Assembly (NCBI RefSeq): GCF_004217555.1
Contig: NZ_SHKW01000001.1
Location: 4,340,001-4,404,000, forward strand
DNA from: Edaphobacter modestus
Lineage (GTDB): Bacteria > Acidobacteriota > Terriglobia > Terriglobales > Acidobacteriaceae
Direction of reading: 5' to 3'
Length of the DNA stretch: 64,000 nt
Positions 27,269 through 35,999 of this stretch are shown piece after piece. Under the pieces are notes generated by a model. The model saw nothing but the letters and a program-made list of their open reading frames with translations, had not been told where the DNA came from and did no database searches. A program made the translations under genes and the position numbers. Positions within the stretch are counted from its first letter, which is position 1. Every line of letters starts with the position of its first letter.

Positions 27269-27410
27269 GACTTCAAGTATCGCAGGCGGAGGGCGATATT
27301 TCACCTCGCAGGAGGCTTTTGGGGTCGGGAAAGAAAACGGTGTTCCCGGGCTCTGGGGACGCCGTAGAATTACAAGATAGAGACAATTGAGCCCTTTGAA
27401 GGATGATCGG

Positions 27411-28136
27411 ATGGGTCGTTTGGAGACAAAACGAGGTTTTTCAAGCCGCGAGTCCGACGACCGAGACTTTTTGGGTGGAACTCGCGTCAGTACCTCAGTG
27501 AATAGCGGATCCCTATCGATAACGGCGGCGCAGATTGCGCTGACCCAGGAAGAGAACGCAGCGATTGCGCGCGGCCTGAAGCGCCAGGACGCTGAGTTGC
27601 TCGACCGGCTCATTGAACAGTATCAGCATCGTTTGTTGCGCTATCTCCTGTTCCTGACCGGTCGTCGCGAGGTGGCGGAGGACCTTTTTCAGGAGACATG
27701 GATGCGTGTGCTGGTTCGGGGCGCGCAGTACAACGGTAAGGCAAGATTCGATACATGGCTATTTACGATTGCGCGTAACCTGGTGATCGATCTATCGCGA
27801 AAGCGTACGATGGCAAGCCTGGATGAGATGAGTGAGAGCGATGAGGACGACCGTCCGTTCGAAGTGGCGACGACGGGACCCTCGCCGCTGGAGCAGTTCG
27901 CTTCGTCGGAAGATTCGGCCGAAGTTGGTGAGGTCTTGTTAACCTTGGATACTTCTTATAGAGAGGTCCTGGTGCTTCGGTTTTATGAGGAACTCTCTCT
28001 GGAGGAGATTGCCGCGGTAACGCGTTCGCCGCTTTCGACGGTGAAGTCTCGGTTGTACAGGGGCCTGGCCTCGTTGAAGCCTGAGCTGGAAAAGTTGCGG
28101 AGCTATCGTCCTGTGGTGGCGGAGGCGGGCAGATGA
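27411..28136 (+). CDS. ECF-type RNA polymerase sigma factor
   Basis: The protein has about 241 residues from ATG 27411 (preceded by AAGGA); a TTG at 27387 is a less likely start. Region 2 is LIEQYQHRLLRYLLFLTGRR, EDLFQETWMRVLVR and DTWLFTIARNLVIDLSRKR. Region 4 is LLTLDTSYREVLVLRFYEEL and LEEIAAVTRSPLSTVKSRLYR. An N-terminal extension of about 40 residues precedes region 2. The next gene overlaps by 4 bp and encodes a small membrane protein rather than a typical zinc-finger anti-sigma. Confidence 0.93.
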   Translation: MGRLETKRGFSSRESDDRDFLGGTRVSTSVNSGSLSITAAQIALTQEENAAIARGLKRQDAELLDRLIEQYQHRLLRYLLFLTGRREVAEDLFQETWMRVLVRGAQYNGKARFDTWLFTIARNLVIDLSRKRTMASLDEMSESDEDDRPFEVATTGPSPLEQFASSEDSAEVGEVLLTLDTSYREVLVLRFYEELSLEEIAAVTRSPLSTVKSRLYRGLASLKPELEKLRSYRPVVAEAGR

Positions 28137-28519
28137 ACGAATGGACCGAGGGTAAAGCGCAGGGCGAGGTGGAGCTGGCGCGGCAGGCGATCGGGTCGCT
28201 CGAGATAGGAGCCCGGACCTCGCTTGTGAACCGAACGCATCGGGTGGTGCGCGAGCGGGCAAGACAAATGTCGGCACGGCGAAACCGCATTCGCAGCCTT
28301 TGGGCTCCCTTGGGAGTATGCGCTTCAATGGTGGTGATTCTGGTAACGGCGGTGTGGACGCTGTTGGACGAGTATGAGCTGGTCCCGACAGGAATTCCGG
28401 ACGCAAGCGGTCAGTATGTGGTACTCCTGTTCTGGTTTCTTCCGGCGACGGCCGCGCTGTTGGCGATGGTCTGGTTTCGTCGTATGCATGGAAGACGGTC
28501 CAGAGGAGAGACGGCGTGA
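28133..28519 (+). CDS. Small two-helix membrane protein coupled to ECF sigma gene
   Basis: The protein has 128 residues. The first 55 are charged, helical and cytoplasmic (ELARQAIGSLEIGARTSLV, RERARQMSARRNRIR). Two membrane helices follow (LGVCASMVVILVTAVWTLL and YVVLLFWFLPATAALLAMVW) and a basic tail. Translational coupling at both ends (ATGA with the sigma gene, TGATG with the next) suggests it acts with the sigma factor, possibly as a non-canonical anti-sigma. No zinc-finger motif is present. Confidence 0.75.
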   Translation: MNEWTEGKAQGEVELARQAIGSLEIGARTSLVNRTHRVVRERARQMSARRNRIRSLWAPLGVCASMVVILVTAVWTLLDEYELVPTGIPDASGQYVVLLFWFLPATAALLAMVWFRRMHGRRSRGETA

Positions 28520-29067
28520 TGACGATGTTCTCGGCATCGAACGAAAGCAGATCGCAGGAGGTACAGGCCGGACAGGAGGACGAACTGAGCCTGATCCCAG
28601 GCTGGTCGGTCGTTCTGGCCGTTCTCGTCTTCGCTGCCGTTCAGTATCTGTTTCATGTGGTCATGCCCCACCAGAAGCACGAGATGCTGCCGATGCGGGT
28701 GCTGATGAGTTATTCGTGGGGCACTGCCTTCGCGAGCTATGTTCTGCTGGTGGGGTATGTGAGCCGTGACGTAAAGCGTCGCAGGATGTCCCCGGGCATC
28801 TGGATGCTGATCGTTGTGCTAATGCCCGGCGGAATCGGCGCGGTCGTGTACTTCCTTCTGCGGCAGCCCTTGCTGCGTCCCTGCCCCCATTGCAGAACCG
28901 AGATTGCTTCGAGCTGCCACTTTTGTCCCCAGTGCCAGTTCCAGATGGCGCCGGTCTGTGGCCGATGCTTCCGTGGAGTTCAGATTACCGATGTCTATTG
29001 CACGCAATGCGGGCACGATCTCGCTCAGGACCACGCCCCGGCGAGGCTCCGGGCGTATAGTGACTAG
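28519..29067 (+). CDS. Membrane protein with C-terminal double zinc ribbon
   Basis: I start at ATG 28519 (TGATG overlap with the preceding stop; AGGAGAG 28503-28509 upstream); a GTG at 28516 is also in frame. Three membrane helices (SVVLAVLVFAAVQYLFHVV, GTAFASYVLLVGYV and WMLIVVLMPGGIGAVVYFLL) are followed by eight cysteines in four CxxC pairs. They lie in CPHCRTE, CHFCPQCQ, CGRCF and CTQCG, a double zinc-ribbon. This is the third gene of the ECF sigma unit. Zinc-ribbon membrane proteins of this kind are common in Acidobacteria; the function is unknown, possibly redox or metal-responsive control. Confidence 0.8.
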   Translation: MTMFSASNESRSQEVQAGQEDELSLIPGWSVVLAVLVFAAVQYLFHVVMPHQKHEMLPMRVLMSYSWGTAFASYVLLVGYVSRDVKRRRMSPGIWMLIVVLMPGGIGAVVYFLLRQPLLRPCPHCRTEIASSCHFCPQCQFQMAPVCGRCFRGVQITDVYCTQCGHDLAQDHAPARLRAYSD

Positions 29068-29107
29068 GGGTGCATCCGTAGGGTTGTAATGCACTCGACC
29101 CGTCGAA

Positions 29108-29920
29108 ATGGCTCTTACAGCTCTGATTATCGATGATGAACCGCTGGCACGGCAGGAGTTGCAGTATCTGCTGGAGCGCGCGGGTGGGGTAGACGTCCTG
29201 GCGCAGGGAACCAACGGAATCGAGGCGGTTGAACTGATCCGGACCCACAGGCCCGATGTGGTCTTTCTCGATGTGCAGATGCCGGGACTCGACGGATTCG
29301 GAGTGCTGAAAAAACTGCTGGACCGAAGGGTGCCTCTGCCGCAGGTAGTCTTTGCCACGGCCTACAACCAGTATGCGGTGCGAGCGTTCGAGGTGAATGC
29401 GGTGGATTATCTGCTGAAGCCCTTCGACCGTAAGCGTGTCCTGCAAACCATCGAAAAAGCTCAGAGCCGCCTGACTCAAGGTGAGCGCGCTGACGGAAGC
29501 TCCTCGGCCGATACGGAATCCAAGCTGGATGCGCTCTTGAGACTGATAGGGGAGCAGACGCAGGCTCCAGTAGCGAGGGCAAATACCGGTAAGGTGATCG
29601 TTCGGGCGCAGAGCCGCCTGTTACTGGTGGACCAGAAGGAGATCTGTTTCGCCACAATTGATGAGGGAACGATTACGGTTGTGACCCCGACGGTCGAGGG
29701 ACACGCGAACTGCAGAACCATCGAGGAGTTGCAGGAGCAACTGGACCCCGAGGCATTCTGGCGCGTTCACCGGTCGTTCCTTGTGAATATTCAACATATC
29801 CGCGAAGTGGTGCCATGGTTCAAGTCGAGCTATCAGCTCAGGATGGATGACCCGAAGAAGACGGAGATTCCTGTCAGCCGGGCCCAGACGAAGCGGCTCA
29901 AAGAACTGTTCAATCTTTAA
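29108..29920 (+). CDS. LytTR-family response regulator
   Basis: Receiver domain at residues 1-120 (IIDDEPLARQELQYLLE, phospho-Asp in DVVFLDVQMPGLDG, Lys in DYLLKPF). LytTR DNA-binding domain at about 160-268 (EICFATIDEGTITVVTP, FWRVHRSFLVNIQHIREV, IPVSRAQTKRLKELF). The length of 270 residues matches AlgR/LytR regulators. No LytS-type kinase is nearby, so the partner is encoded elsewhere. It starts 40 bp after the zinc-ribbon gene and could be cotranscribed with the ECF unit. Confidence 0.94.
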   Translation: MALTALIIDDEPLARQELQYLLERAGGVDVLAQGTNGIEAVELIRTHRPDVVFLDVQMPGLDGFGVLKKLLDRRVPLPQVVFATAYNQYAVRAFEVNAVDYLLKPFDRKRVLQTIEKAQSRLTQGERADGSSSADTESKLDALLRLIGEQTQAPVARANTGKVIVRAQSRLLLVDQKEICFATIDEGTITVVTPTVEGHANCRTIEELQEQLDPEAFWRVHRSFLVNIQHIREVVPWFKSSYQLRMDDPKKTEIPVSRAQTKRLKELFNL

Positions 29921-29977
29921 ATATTTTTGAGTGTGTGGGAACCATGGGGGATCGATCTGCGTAACGATGCCTAGACG

Positions 29978-30000
29978 ATCTACATTTGTATGGTGTAGAT
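29978..30000. promoter_or_regulatory. Inverted repeat, candidate PadR operator
   Basis: ATCTACA (29978-29984), a 9-bp spacer and TGTAGAT (29994-30000) form a perfect 7-bp inverted repeat. It ends 9 bp before the PadR-gene ATG at 30010. Arm length and spacing fit a dimeric winged-helix regulator. PadR proteins usually repress their own operon, so this is the natural candidate site. Confidence 0.6.
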
Positions 30001-30009
30001 AAACATAGT

Positions 30010-30336
30010 ATGGGAAAACCGAATGATCTTGTGCAAGGAACGCTGAGTCTGCTGATTCTGAAGACGCTTTCGCTCGAGCCGAAACACGGGTGGGCGATCG
30101 CGAAGAGGATTCAGCAGATCTCAAACGAGGTGCTGCAGGTACAGCAGGGCTCGCTGTATCCGGCCTTGCAGCGGCTGGAGCAGCAGGGGTGGATCCGTTC
30201 GAAGTGGGCGGAGACGGAAACGGGCCGGCAGGCCAGGTTTTATTCGCTGACGACGGCGGGCCGGGCGCAGCTCGAAAAAGAACGAGAGATATGGTCGAGG
30301 CTGTCGGCGGCAATTGATCTTGTGGTCGAGAGCTGA
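30010..30336 (+). CDS. PadR-family transcriptional regulator
   Basis: A 108-residue winged-helix protein starting MGKPNDLVQGTLSLLILKTL; the longer frame from 29986 would include the operator-like repeat and is less likely. Family motifs are HGWAIAKRIQQIS, VQQGSLYPALQRLEQQGWI and ARFYSLTTAGRAQLEKE. This short PadR type regularly precedes ADOP permeases in Acidobacteria, as here (gap 18 bp). It probably represses this two-gene operon and is released by an unknown ligand. Confidence 0.93.
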   Translation: MGKPNDLVQGTLSLLILKTLSLEPKHGWAIAKRIQQISNEVLQVQQGSLYPALQRLEQQGWIRSKWAETETGRQARFYSLTTAGRAQLEKEREIWSRLSAAIDLVVES

Positions 30337-30354
30337 GGTACAAAGGGAGGCTCT

Positions 30355-33018
30355 ATGCGCTGGTTGGATCAAGTGCGGAGGTCGGCGGGGACGCTGCTCC
30401 GGCGAGAGAGTGAGACCGCGAGGTTGGACGAAGAGATGCGCTTCCACCTGGAGCAGGAAGAAGCCGAGCGGATTCGGCGAGGGGTAAGTCCGGACGAGGC
30501 TCGCAGGTCTGCGCGGCGAGAGTTTGGTAATCCGGCGCTGTTGCGGGACGAGGTGCGGCGGGGCTGGAGTTGGGCATGGATGGAGACGATTGCGCGCGAC
30601 CTGCGCTTTGCCGTGCGGGCTCTGATGCGTTCTCCGGGATTCACGGTAACTGCGGTGGCCGTGATGGCTCTGTGTATCGGCGCGACTACCTGCTTGTTCA
30701 CGATTGTGCGCGCGGTGCTGCTGGAGCCGCTTCCGTTTCGCGATTCAGACAAACTGGTGATGGTGTACGAGCATTTCCGTGCCAATACTAGCGGCTCCCC
30801 GTATAACCCGGTTGCCACGGGAGACTTTTATGACTGGCGCAAGCAGACGCACGGGTTCGAAGACATTGCTTCGTTCTATTCGTGGAGCTTCAACGTAAGC
30901 GGAGATCATGGCGAGTTGCCGGAGGTTGCGCAGGCGGCGCAGGGCTCGTGGAACCTGTTTCATCTCTTAGGGGTCGAGCCTGCGCTGGGCCGCACCTTTA
31001 CCGAATCGGAAGACCGGCTGGGGCAGGCCCCGGTAGCTGTGCTCACGTGGTCCTTCTTTCAGCGCAGGTTCGGTGGAGATCGCTCCATTATCGGCAAGCA
31101 GGTTCGTCTGGACTCGAAGCCTTACACCATCGTTGGCGTCCTGCCTAAGTGGTTTACCTATCCCGAAGCACGAACGCAGCTATGGGTGCCGTACGCTGAT
31201 GGCAAAACAGCGGAATGGCTGGATCGCCACGACGACCACCGGGCCTACGCCATCGCGCGTCTGCGGCCCGACGTAAGCCTGAAGACGGCGATCGGCGAGG
31301 TAAGTGCATTGCAGTACAGAATGCACATGGACCGTCCGGGCAAGCCGGTGGCCGAGGACGCACTGGCGCGCCCGATGATCGACGATGTTGTTGAAGACGT
31401 GAAGACGCCGCTCGAGATGATGATGGCGGCGGTTGGCTGCATGTTGATGATTGGCTGTCTGAATGTGTCGAACCTGTTGGTTGCGAGAGGGGCCGCGCGT
31501 CAGAAGGAGATGGCGATTCGCGGCGCCCTCGGAGCTGGGCGCATTGCACTGTTACGCGAGCAGATGACCGAGACGATCATCCTCTGCGCAGGCGGTGGTG
31601 TTCTCGGGTTATTACTCGCACTGGTTGGAACAGAGTGGCTAAAGGGGCACTGGCACGGGCTTCCACGGGCGGACTCGATTCATGTCGATGGCATGATCGT
31701 GTTGTTTGCTGCCGGAGTCGTGGGCCTGACGGCCATTCTCGCGGGGCTTCTACCGGCGCTTTCGTCCACCCAGAAAGGGATCCTCGGCGCCCTGAAGGAT
31801 TCATCACGCGCGGCGGGTGCAGGTGTGTCGCGTGCACGTTTACGCAAGGTGCTGCTGAGCGCTGAGATCGCTCTTACGGTTGTGCTCCTGATCGCTGCCG
31901 GGCTTCTACTGAAGAGCTTTGTCCAGCTTCGTACGACGGACCTTGGAATCGACGGTGATCACGTGCTGACGATGGGCTATGGTCTTCCGGTAGATCAGTA
32001 CAGCAAGCCTGAACAAAGAGTCGCATTTGCAGAGGCTCTGCTCGAACGCATGCGGAGGATACCGGGCGTTCAGGCTGCGGGACTAGGTTCTGTGGTTCCG
32101 GGTGCCGGATGGGGTGGGGACCAGGTCTTCATCGTTCCGGAGCGCCCGAACTATGAACCGGGAAAACAGCCGGACGCCGCATATCGGGTAGCGGATCCGA
32201 AGTACTTTGATGTGCTCAAGATACCGTTGATTGCGGGAAGAGTCTTCGATGCGCACGACCGATTGGACCAGTCGAAGAAGGTGATCATCACTAAGGAACT
32301 TGCGAAACGATACTATCCCGGCGAGAACCCTCTCGGAAGGAACATCGTAATGGGAACCGATGTGACCGATAAGAAGAGGACCTTTGAGATTGTAGGCATC
32401 GTGGGGGATGCGCTCTGGCGGGTTGGAGAGAAGCCGAAGGCTACAGCATATTTTCCTGCGTTCTCAGGAGATCAGGAGCGCAGACTCACGCTGGTGGTGC
32501 GAACCAGTGGCGATCCCCTAAGTTTTGCAGTTGCTATGCAGAAGGCGTTCGCCGCACTCGATCCGCAACTACCGGTAGTCGATGTGCTGACGATCCCTCA
32601 GATCGTCGGCGAATCGACGGTGAACCAGAGCCTGACAGCATCTCTTGTGCTGGCGTTCGCTGCGCTCTCGCTATTGCTGGCAGGGGTCGGGCTCTATGGT
32701 GTGTTGTCCTATCTCGTAACCCAGCGGGTGACCGAAATTGGAATTCGAATCGCGCTGGGAGCGCAACGCGCGCAGGTGCTGGGTCTCGTGCTGCGGGACG
32801 GACTGCGTCCCGTGGCAATGGGGCTCGTGATTGGTGTATGCGGCGGCGCGGCGGTCGGATATGTGATCCGGTCGCTGCTGTATGGTACGCGTCCGATGGA
32901 CCCCGTGGTGCTGGCAGCAATGGTGGCTACGTTGTTGCTTGTAGCTGCTATTGCGTGTGCAGCGCCTGCATGGCGGGCTTCAAGCGTCGACCCGATGCAG
33001 GCGCTACGTACGGAGTAG
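30355..33018 (+). CDS. ADOP-type ABC permease (MacB/FtsX, duplicated)
   Basis: This 887-residue protein starts behind GGGAGG. Residues 1-70 are the helical permease-prefix domain (DEEMRFHLEQEEAERIRRG, ARREFGNP). Then come two MacB-periplasmic/FtsX units. The first MacB_PCD starts RDLRFAVRALMRSPGFT, with FtsX near GRQKEMAIRGALGA-type sequence at about 380. The second starts around 490 and ends in a final FtsX with VTEIGIRIALGAQR. Such acidobacterial duplicated orphan permeases lack an adjacent ATPase; their substrate is unknown (macrolide-export or lipoprotein-export relatives). Confidence 0.94.
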   Translation: MRWLDQVRRSAGTLLRRESETARLDEEMRFHLEQEEAERIRRGVSPDEARRSARREFGNPALLRDEVRRGWSWAWMETIARDLRFAVRALMRSPGFTVTAVAVMALCIGATTCLFTIVRAVLLEPLPFRDSDKLVMVYEHFRANTSGSPYNPVATGDFYDWRKQTHGFEDIASFYSWSFNVSGDHGELPEVAQAAQGSWNLFHLLGVEPALGRTFTESEDRLGQAPVAVLTWSFFQRRFGGDRSIIGKQVRLDSKPYTIVGVLPKWFTYPEARTQLWVPYADGKTAEWLDRHDDHRAYAIARLRPDVSLKTAIGEVSALQYRMHMDRPGKPVAEDALARPMIDDVVEDVKTPLEMMMAAVGCMLMIGCLNVSNLLVARGAARQKEMAIRGALGAGRIALLREQMTETIILCAGGGVLGLLLALVGTEWLKGHWHGLPRADSIHVDGMIVLFAAGVVGLTAILAGLLPALSSTQKGILGALKDSSRAAGAGVSRARLRKVLLSAEIALTVVLLIAAGLLLKSFVQLRTTDLGIDGDHVLTMGYGLPVDQYSKPEQRVAFAEALLERMRRIPGVQAAGLGSVVPGAGWGGDQVFIVPERPNYEPGKQPDAAYRVADPKYFDVLKIPLIAGRVFDAHDRLDQSKKVIITKELAKRYYPGENPLGRNIVMGTDVTDKKRTFEIVGIVGDALWRVGEKPKATAYFPAFSGDQERRLTLVVRTSGDPLSFAVAMQKAFAALDPQLPVVDVLTIPQIVGESTVNQSLTASLVLAFAALSLLLAGVGLYGVLSYLVTQRVTEIGIRIALGAQRAQVLGLVLRDGLRPVAMGLVIGVCGGAAVGYVIRSLLYGTRPMDPVVLAAMVATLLLVAAIACAAPAWRASSVDPMQALRTE

Positions 33019-33024
33019 AGGAAC

Positions 33025-33693
33025 TTACCTCGGCTCTTTGCCGGGTGCGGCTCCCTGCACGACGAGTTCGTTATCGACACTGAAGGCTCCCGGGGCAGAG
33101 TTAGCCTGCATCAGGGCGATCGAGGCATCGCTCTTGTTGAGAACGACACCGTACAGCGTTACGTGCCCGTTATTCACGACGATGTGAATGGCATGATACC
33201 CACGTGGAGGATTGTTGGTGATGCCGCCGGCCATCATTCCGATGCCTCCTGCGGGTCCAATGGCTTGGCCGAGTGTTCCCTGGTTGGCATTGTACTTGCG
33301 TAGGGCAGCCTGAGTGTAGATGCGGTTGTAGACTTCAGCACGGATACGGTCGTCGTTGGGCGACAGGGGAAGGACCTTGATCTGATTATCCACGCCGTCG
33401 ATTCCCGGAATGTCTTTGACGGCGCGTCCCGCATCGTCTTTAAGGGTGGGTCTGGAGGCATAGCCGTTCAAGACAAGGGTCTTGCCACGAAAGCCGAAGG
33501 TAATCCAGTCGAAAACGGAATAGTTGTTGAGGCCGGCGAGGCGCTTGCGAACCTCGTTGATGATGCGCATGCCGTCTTCCTGGGACATTGGAGCGGCCTG
33601 CTGTACATTTTGGGCCAGCGCCGGCCCTGGTGCCGACAAGGTAAGCGAGAGAAGTGCCGCTGCGAGGCAGGGAACTGCAGTAAATCGGGACAT
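33025..33693 (-). CDS. Secreted BON-domain protein
   Basis: The protein has 222 residues with a signal peptide (CLAAALLSLTLSAPGPALAQ). Two BON domains follow. The first (about 45-115) contains FGFRGKTLVLNGYASRP and KDIPGIDGVDNQIKVLP. The second (about 120-215) contains YHAIHIVVNNGHVTLYGVVLNKSD and ends VDNELVV. A Gly/Met-rich loop lies in between. BON domains bind phospholipid or periplasmic partners and are found in envelope-stress proteins (OsmY/DolP types). AAGGAG precedes the ATG. It converges with the ADOP gene, with only 6 bp between their ends. Confidence 0.88.
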   Translation of the reverse strand: MSRFTAVPCLAAALLSLTLSAPGPALAQNVQQAAPMSQEDGMRIINEVRKRLAGLNNYSVFDWITFGFRGKTLVLNGYASRPTLKDDAGRAVKDIPGIDGVDNQIKVLPLSPNDDRIRAEVYNRIYTQAALRKYNANQGTLGQAIGPAGGIGMMAGGITNNPPRGYHAIHIVVNNGHVTLYGVVLNKSDASIALMQANSAPGAFSVDNELVVQGAAPGKEPR

Positions 33694-33768
33694 GGGGAGA
33701 TCTCCTTGAAAGATCAGAACATATGTCGCAAGATGACGATAGCCGAGAGGATAGGCTCGGTCCAGATG

Positions 33769-34410
33769 CTAGGTGCGGCCCTCTCGTCGTTGCGCGAGGA
33801 CAAGTCCTCGTGGGGTAGGAAGTAGAATGCAGGATAGAAGACCTTCAGATTCCATCTTGAGGGCGGCGTCCCGAACGACCTTGAGATGCGAACTGGCATC
33901 GTGCATAAGGATGACGCCTGTCGGACGAATCTGGGGAAGGAAGCGTTTGACCTCAGACTCTCGGATAGGCATATCCGAGTCAGAAAAGAAAATATCAATG
34001 GTTCCGTCGACCTGCATCTCGAGCGACGATTCGTTCCGGAGTTCGATCCATTCGGCCAGTCCAGAGGCGGCGATCTTCTCCTTCGCCTTTGCGAAGACGA
34101 TGGGATCGAACTCGCAGGAGATAATTCTGCCGAAGCCATTCGCCTTGAGCGCCTTCGCGATCCAGATGGTAGAGGCACCGAGAAACGAACCGGTTTCGAC
34201 GATCAGCATCGGCTTGAGGGTCGTTACAAGGCTGTAAAGAAACTCGAGGACCTCAGCCTCGGCGGTCATCGAGTCGTACATGTGCCAGCGCTCCGGGTGA
34301 GGACATTCGGCAGTGGGACGGTGATACTCGGGCAGGAGAACTCCGGCGGCCCGCTCCGCCTGGAGCATGACCTTATGCTCCTGCTTCATCTTCTTTTTAA
34401 ACAGACCCAT
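33769..34410 (-). CDS. Class I SAM-dependent methyltransferase (O-methyltransferase-like)
   Basis: A 213-residue Rossmann methyltransferase. SAM motif I is MLIVETGSFLGASTIWIA. The acidic residue of motif II is in RIISCEFDPIVFAKAKEKI, and a motif IV-like region is GTIDIFFSDSDMPIRESE. The later HDASSHLKVVRDAAL fits the catechol-O-methyltransferase/CmcI-like fold. The N terminus is basic (MGLFKKKMKQEHK). AAGGAAG precedes the ATG. The substrate is unknown, and no biosynthetic genes are adjacent. Confidence 0.83.
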   Translation of the reverse strand: MGLFKKKMKQEHKVMLQAERAAGVLLPEYHRPTAECPHPERWHMYDSMTAEAEVLEFLYSLVTTLKPMLIVETGSFLGASTIWIAKALKANGFGRIISCEFDPIVFAKAKEKIAASGLAEWIELRNESSLEMQVDGTIDIFFSDSDMPIRESEVKRFLPQIRPTGVILMHDASSHLKVVRDAALKMESEGLLSCILLPTPRGLVLAQRREGRT

Positions 34411-34519
34411 TCTGCGACTTCCTTCCGGTTTCCATTATAGGGAGACCGGCATCGCAGGCGCTTCGTCATGCGACCATCACGACCACTGCGTCTTTTTGCG
34501 AAGTCGCTTGCGATATCTC

Positions 34520-34960
34520 CTACAGCAAAGTAGGTGCAATGCTCACCACCTTGGTGATCGCCGCGATCACGCTCGAAGCGGTGGAGATATTTTTGGTGAT
34601 GCTGTTGATCTTCTCTTTGATCTCATCAAGGGCTTTATTGCTGTCCCGGATCTTTATCGTCAGAGAGAGGAAGAGAGCGGTGTTTGCCTCGAGTTTGGCG
34701 GCATTGAGATCTGTGAGGATCTCATAAATAGAATCCCGAGCACCCTGGATCGTGTCTTTGGCGGTAAGGTCTGAAGATTCCCAGTAGGCACGGCCAAGGA
34801 CATCGTAAAGGGACTTGTAGGTGGTAACAGCGTCGGGGTTCGTCAACGCTGGCGGAAGGCTCGGCGCCAAAGAGGATTGGGGAACAGCGGCTTCTGCTGC
34901 CCGCCGCGGGGCCGGGCCCCCGGCAGGCTTCTTTTTTGTCGATGACTTTGCAGGCGGCAT
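34520..34960 (-). CDS. Hypothetical protein with Lys/Pro/Ala-rich N terminus
   Basis: The protein has 146 residues. The first 40 are basic and low complexity (PPAKSSTKKKPAGGPAPRR). The rest is helical, with heptad-like stretches (LFLSLTIKIRDSNKALDEIK, EKINSITKNISTASSVIAAI) suggesting a coiled coil. No signal peptide or membrane helix. It starts 11 bp downstream of the lipoprotein gene stop with AAGGA upstream, so the two form an operon. I do not recognise the family. Confidence 0.65.
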   Translation of the reverse strand: MPPAKSSTKKKPAGGPAPRRAAEAAVPQSSLAPSLPPALTNPDAVTTYKSLYDVLGRAYWESSDLTAKDTIQGARDSIYEILTDLNAAKLEANTALFLSLTIKIRDSNKALDEIKEKINSITKNISTASSVIAAITKVVSIAPTLL

Positions 34961-34971
34961 GAACTCGTCCT

Positions 34972-35886
34972 TTATTTCGAGCTGGTGGAGATCGATTCGT
35001 AAAAGGTCGCCAATCCCTGCGCCGAAGCGCGAAGGTCGGCAATACGGGCCTGAAGCGATGAACTGTCCTTGCTGGCCACGGCTGCGGCGAGGGCATGGTG
35101 GGTTACTGCTAGTTTGAGAACCGACGCCTGAAGCCCGGTGAGCATATCGTCCGTGGCGTTCTTACTGGCCAGGATCCGAGGGAGACGCTGAATCTCTGCG
35201 CGACGCTCACCTGGCGCGAGCGAGGAGCCCGCGTGGCGAATGAAGCCGTCCTGCTGGGCGAGGATCTGTTCGTAATCGCGGCCGGCCTGATCGCGAAGAA
35301 TCTCGATATCGCTGGATAGTAGCTTCGAGAGGGCGTCAACGTCAGGGTCCATCTCGCGAATGACCTTGGGCACGGAAGACTTGACCTGGCGGTTTACGAG
35401 AAGGTCGCCGAGAGCCTTGAGGGCCGTGCTCGTTGCGTTGGCTTCGGTGGAGCTGATACTGATGCCGATAGGGGTGGAAGCCGCGATAGCATCGCCCAGC
35501 GATTTAAGATTCGCGCCGCAGGCTGCAGCCGCTTCGTCAAGTTTAGGGGAGGAGATACCGCTGGAGATGTCTGCAAGGGTTTGCGCATAGACGCGGAGTC
35601 CGTCGAGAACGTCGGTACGAGCCTTGAGACCCTTCTCGTCGATGAGAGGGCGGATGGAGTGCGGATCCATCGGATGATCCGTGTCGAATCGCGCGACCAG
35701 CAGGGATGCCTGGGCATCTTCGTTCAGCCGGACGGCAGCACGGTAGGCGTTCTGCGTGTTGTCGACCACAAGGTCAGTGGCGCTGGAAAATGCAGCCGTG
35801 TTGCGTGCCAGCGGAGAAATCGAGCAGCCGGCGAGCGGAACCAGACAAGCGCAGAGCAGGCCGAGCAGAAGGTTTCGTTTGCGCAT
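34972..35886 (-). CDS. Helical lipoprotein of unknown function
   Basis: Starting at ATG 35886 gives a lipoprotein signal peptide (LLLGLLCACLVPLAGC) with lipobox LAGC, so the mature protein would carry a lipidated Cys near residue 21. An upstream in-frame ATG at 35934 is possible but would give an odd N terminus. The 285-residue mature part is almost entirely alpha-helical and Ala/Leu/Ser/Asp-rich. It has repeated-looking coiled segments (VDALSKLLSSDIEILRDQAG, SVLKLAVTHHALAAAVASKD). It is probably anchored in the outer or inner membrane and co-expressed with the coiled-coil protein downstream. Family not recognised. Confidence 0.68.
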   Translation of the reverse strand: MRKRNLLLGLLCACLVPLAGCSISPLARNTAAFSSATDLVVDNTQNAYRAAVRLNEDAQASLLVARFDTDHPMDPHSIRPLIDEKGLKARTDVLDGLRVYAQTLADISSGISSPKLDEAAAACGANLKSLGDAIAASTPIGISISSTEANATSTALKALGDLLVNRQVKSSVPKVIREMDPDVDALSKLLSSDIEILRDQAGRDYEQILAQQDGFIRHAGSSLAPGERRAEIQRLPRILASKNATDDMLTGLQASVLKLAVTHHALAAAVASKDSSSLQARIADLRASAQGLATFYESISTSSK

Positions 35887-35999
35887 GGTGCAAGGAAATT
35901 CGTGCACCTTCAATTTGTCAAGATGAAGCATCATTTATTTTCAAAGGAAGGCAAGGAGCGGGGCTGGACTGAACCGCCCGCCTTATGTGAGGGAAGTCG

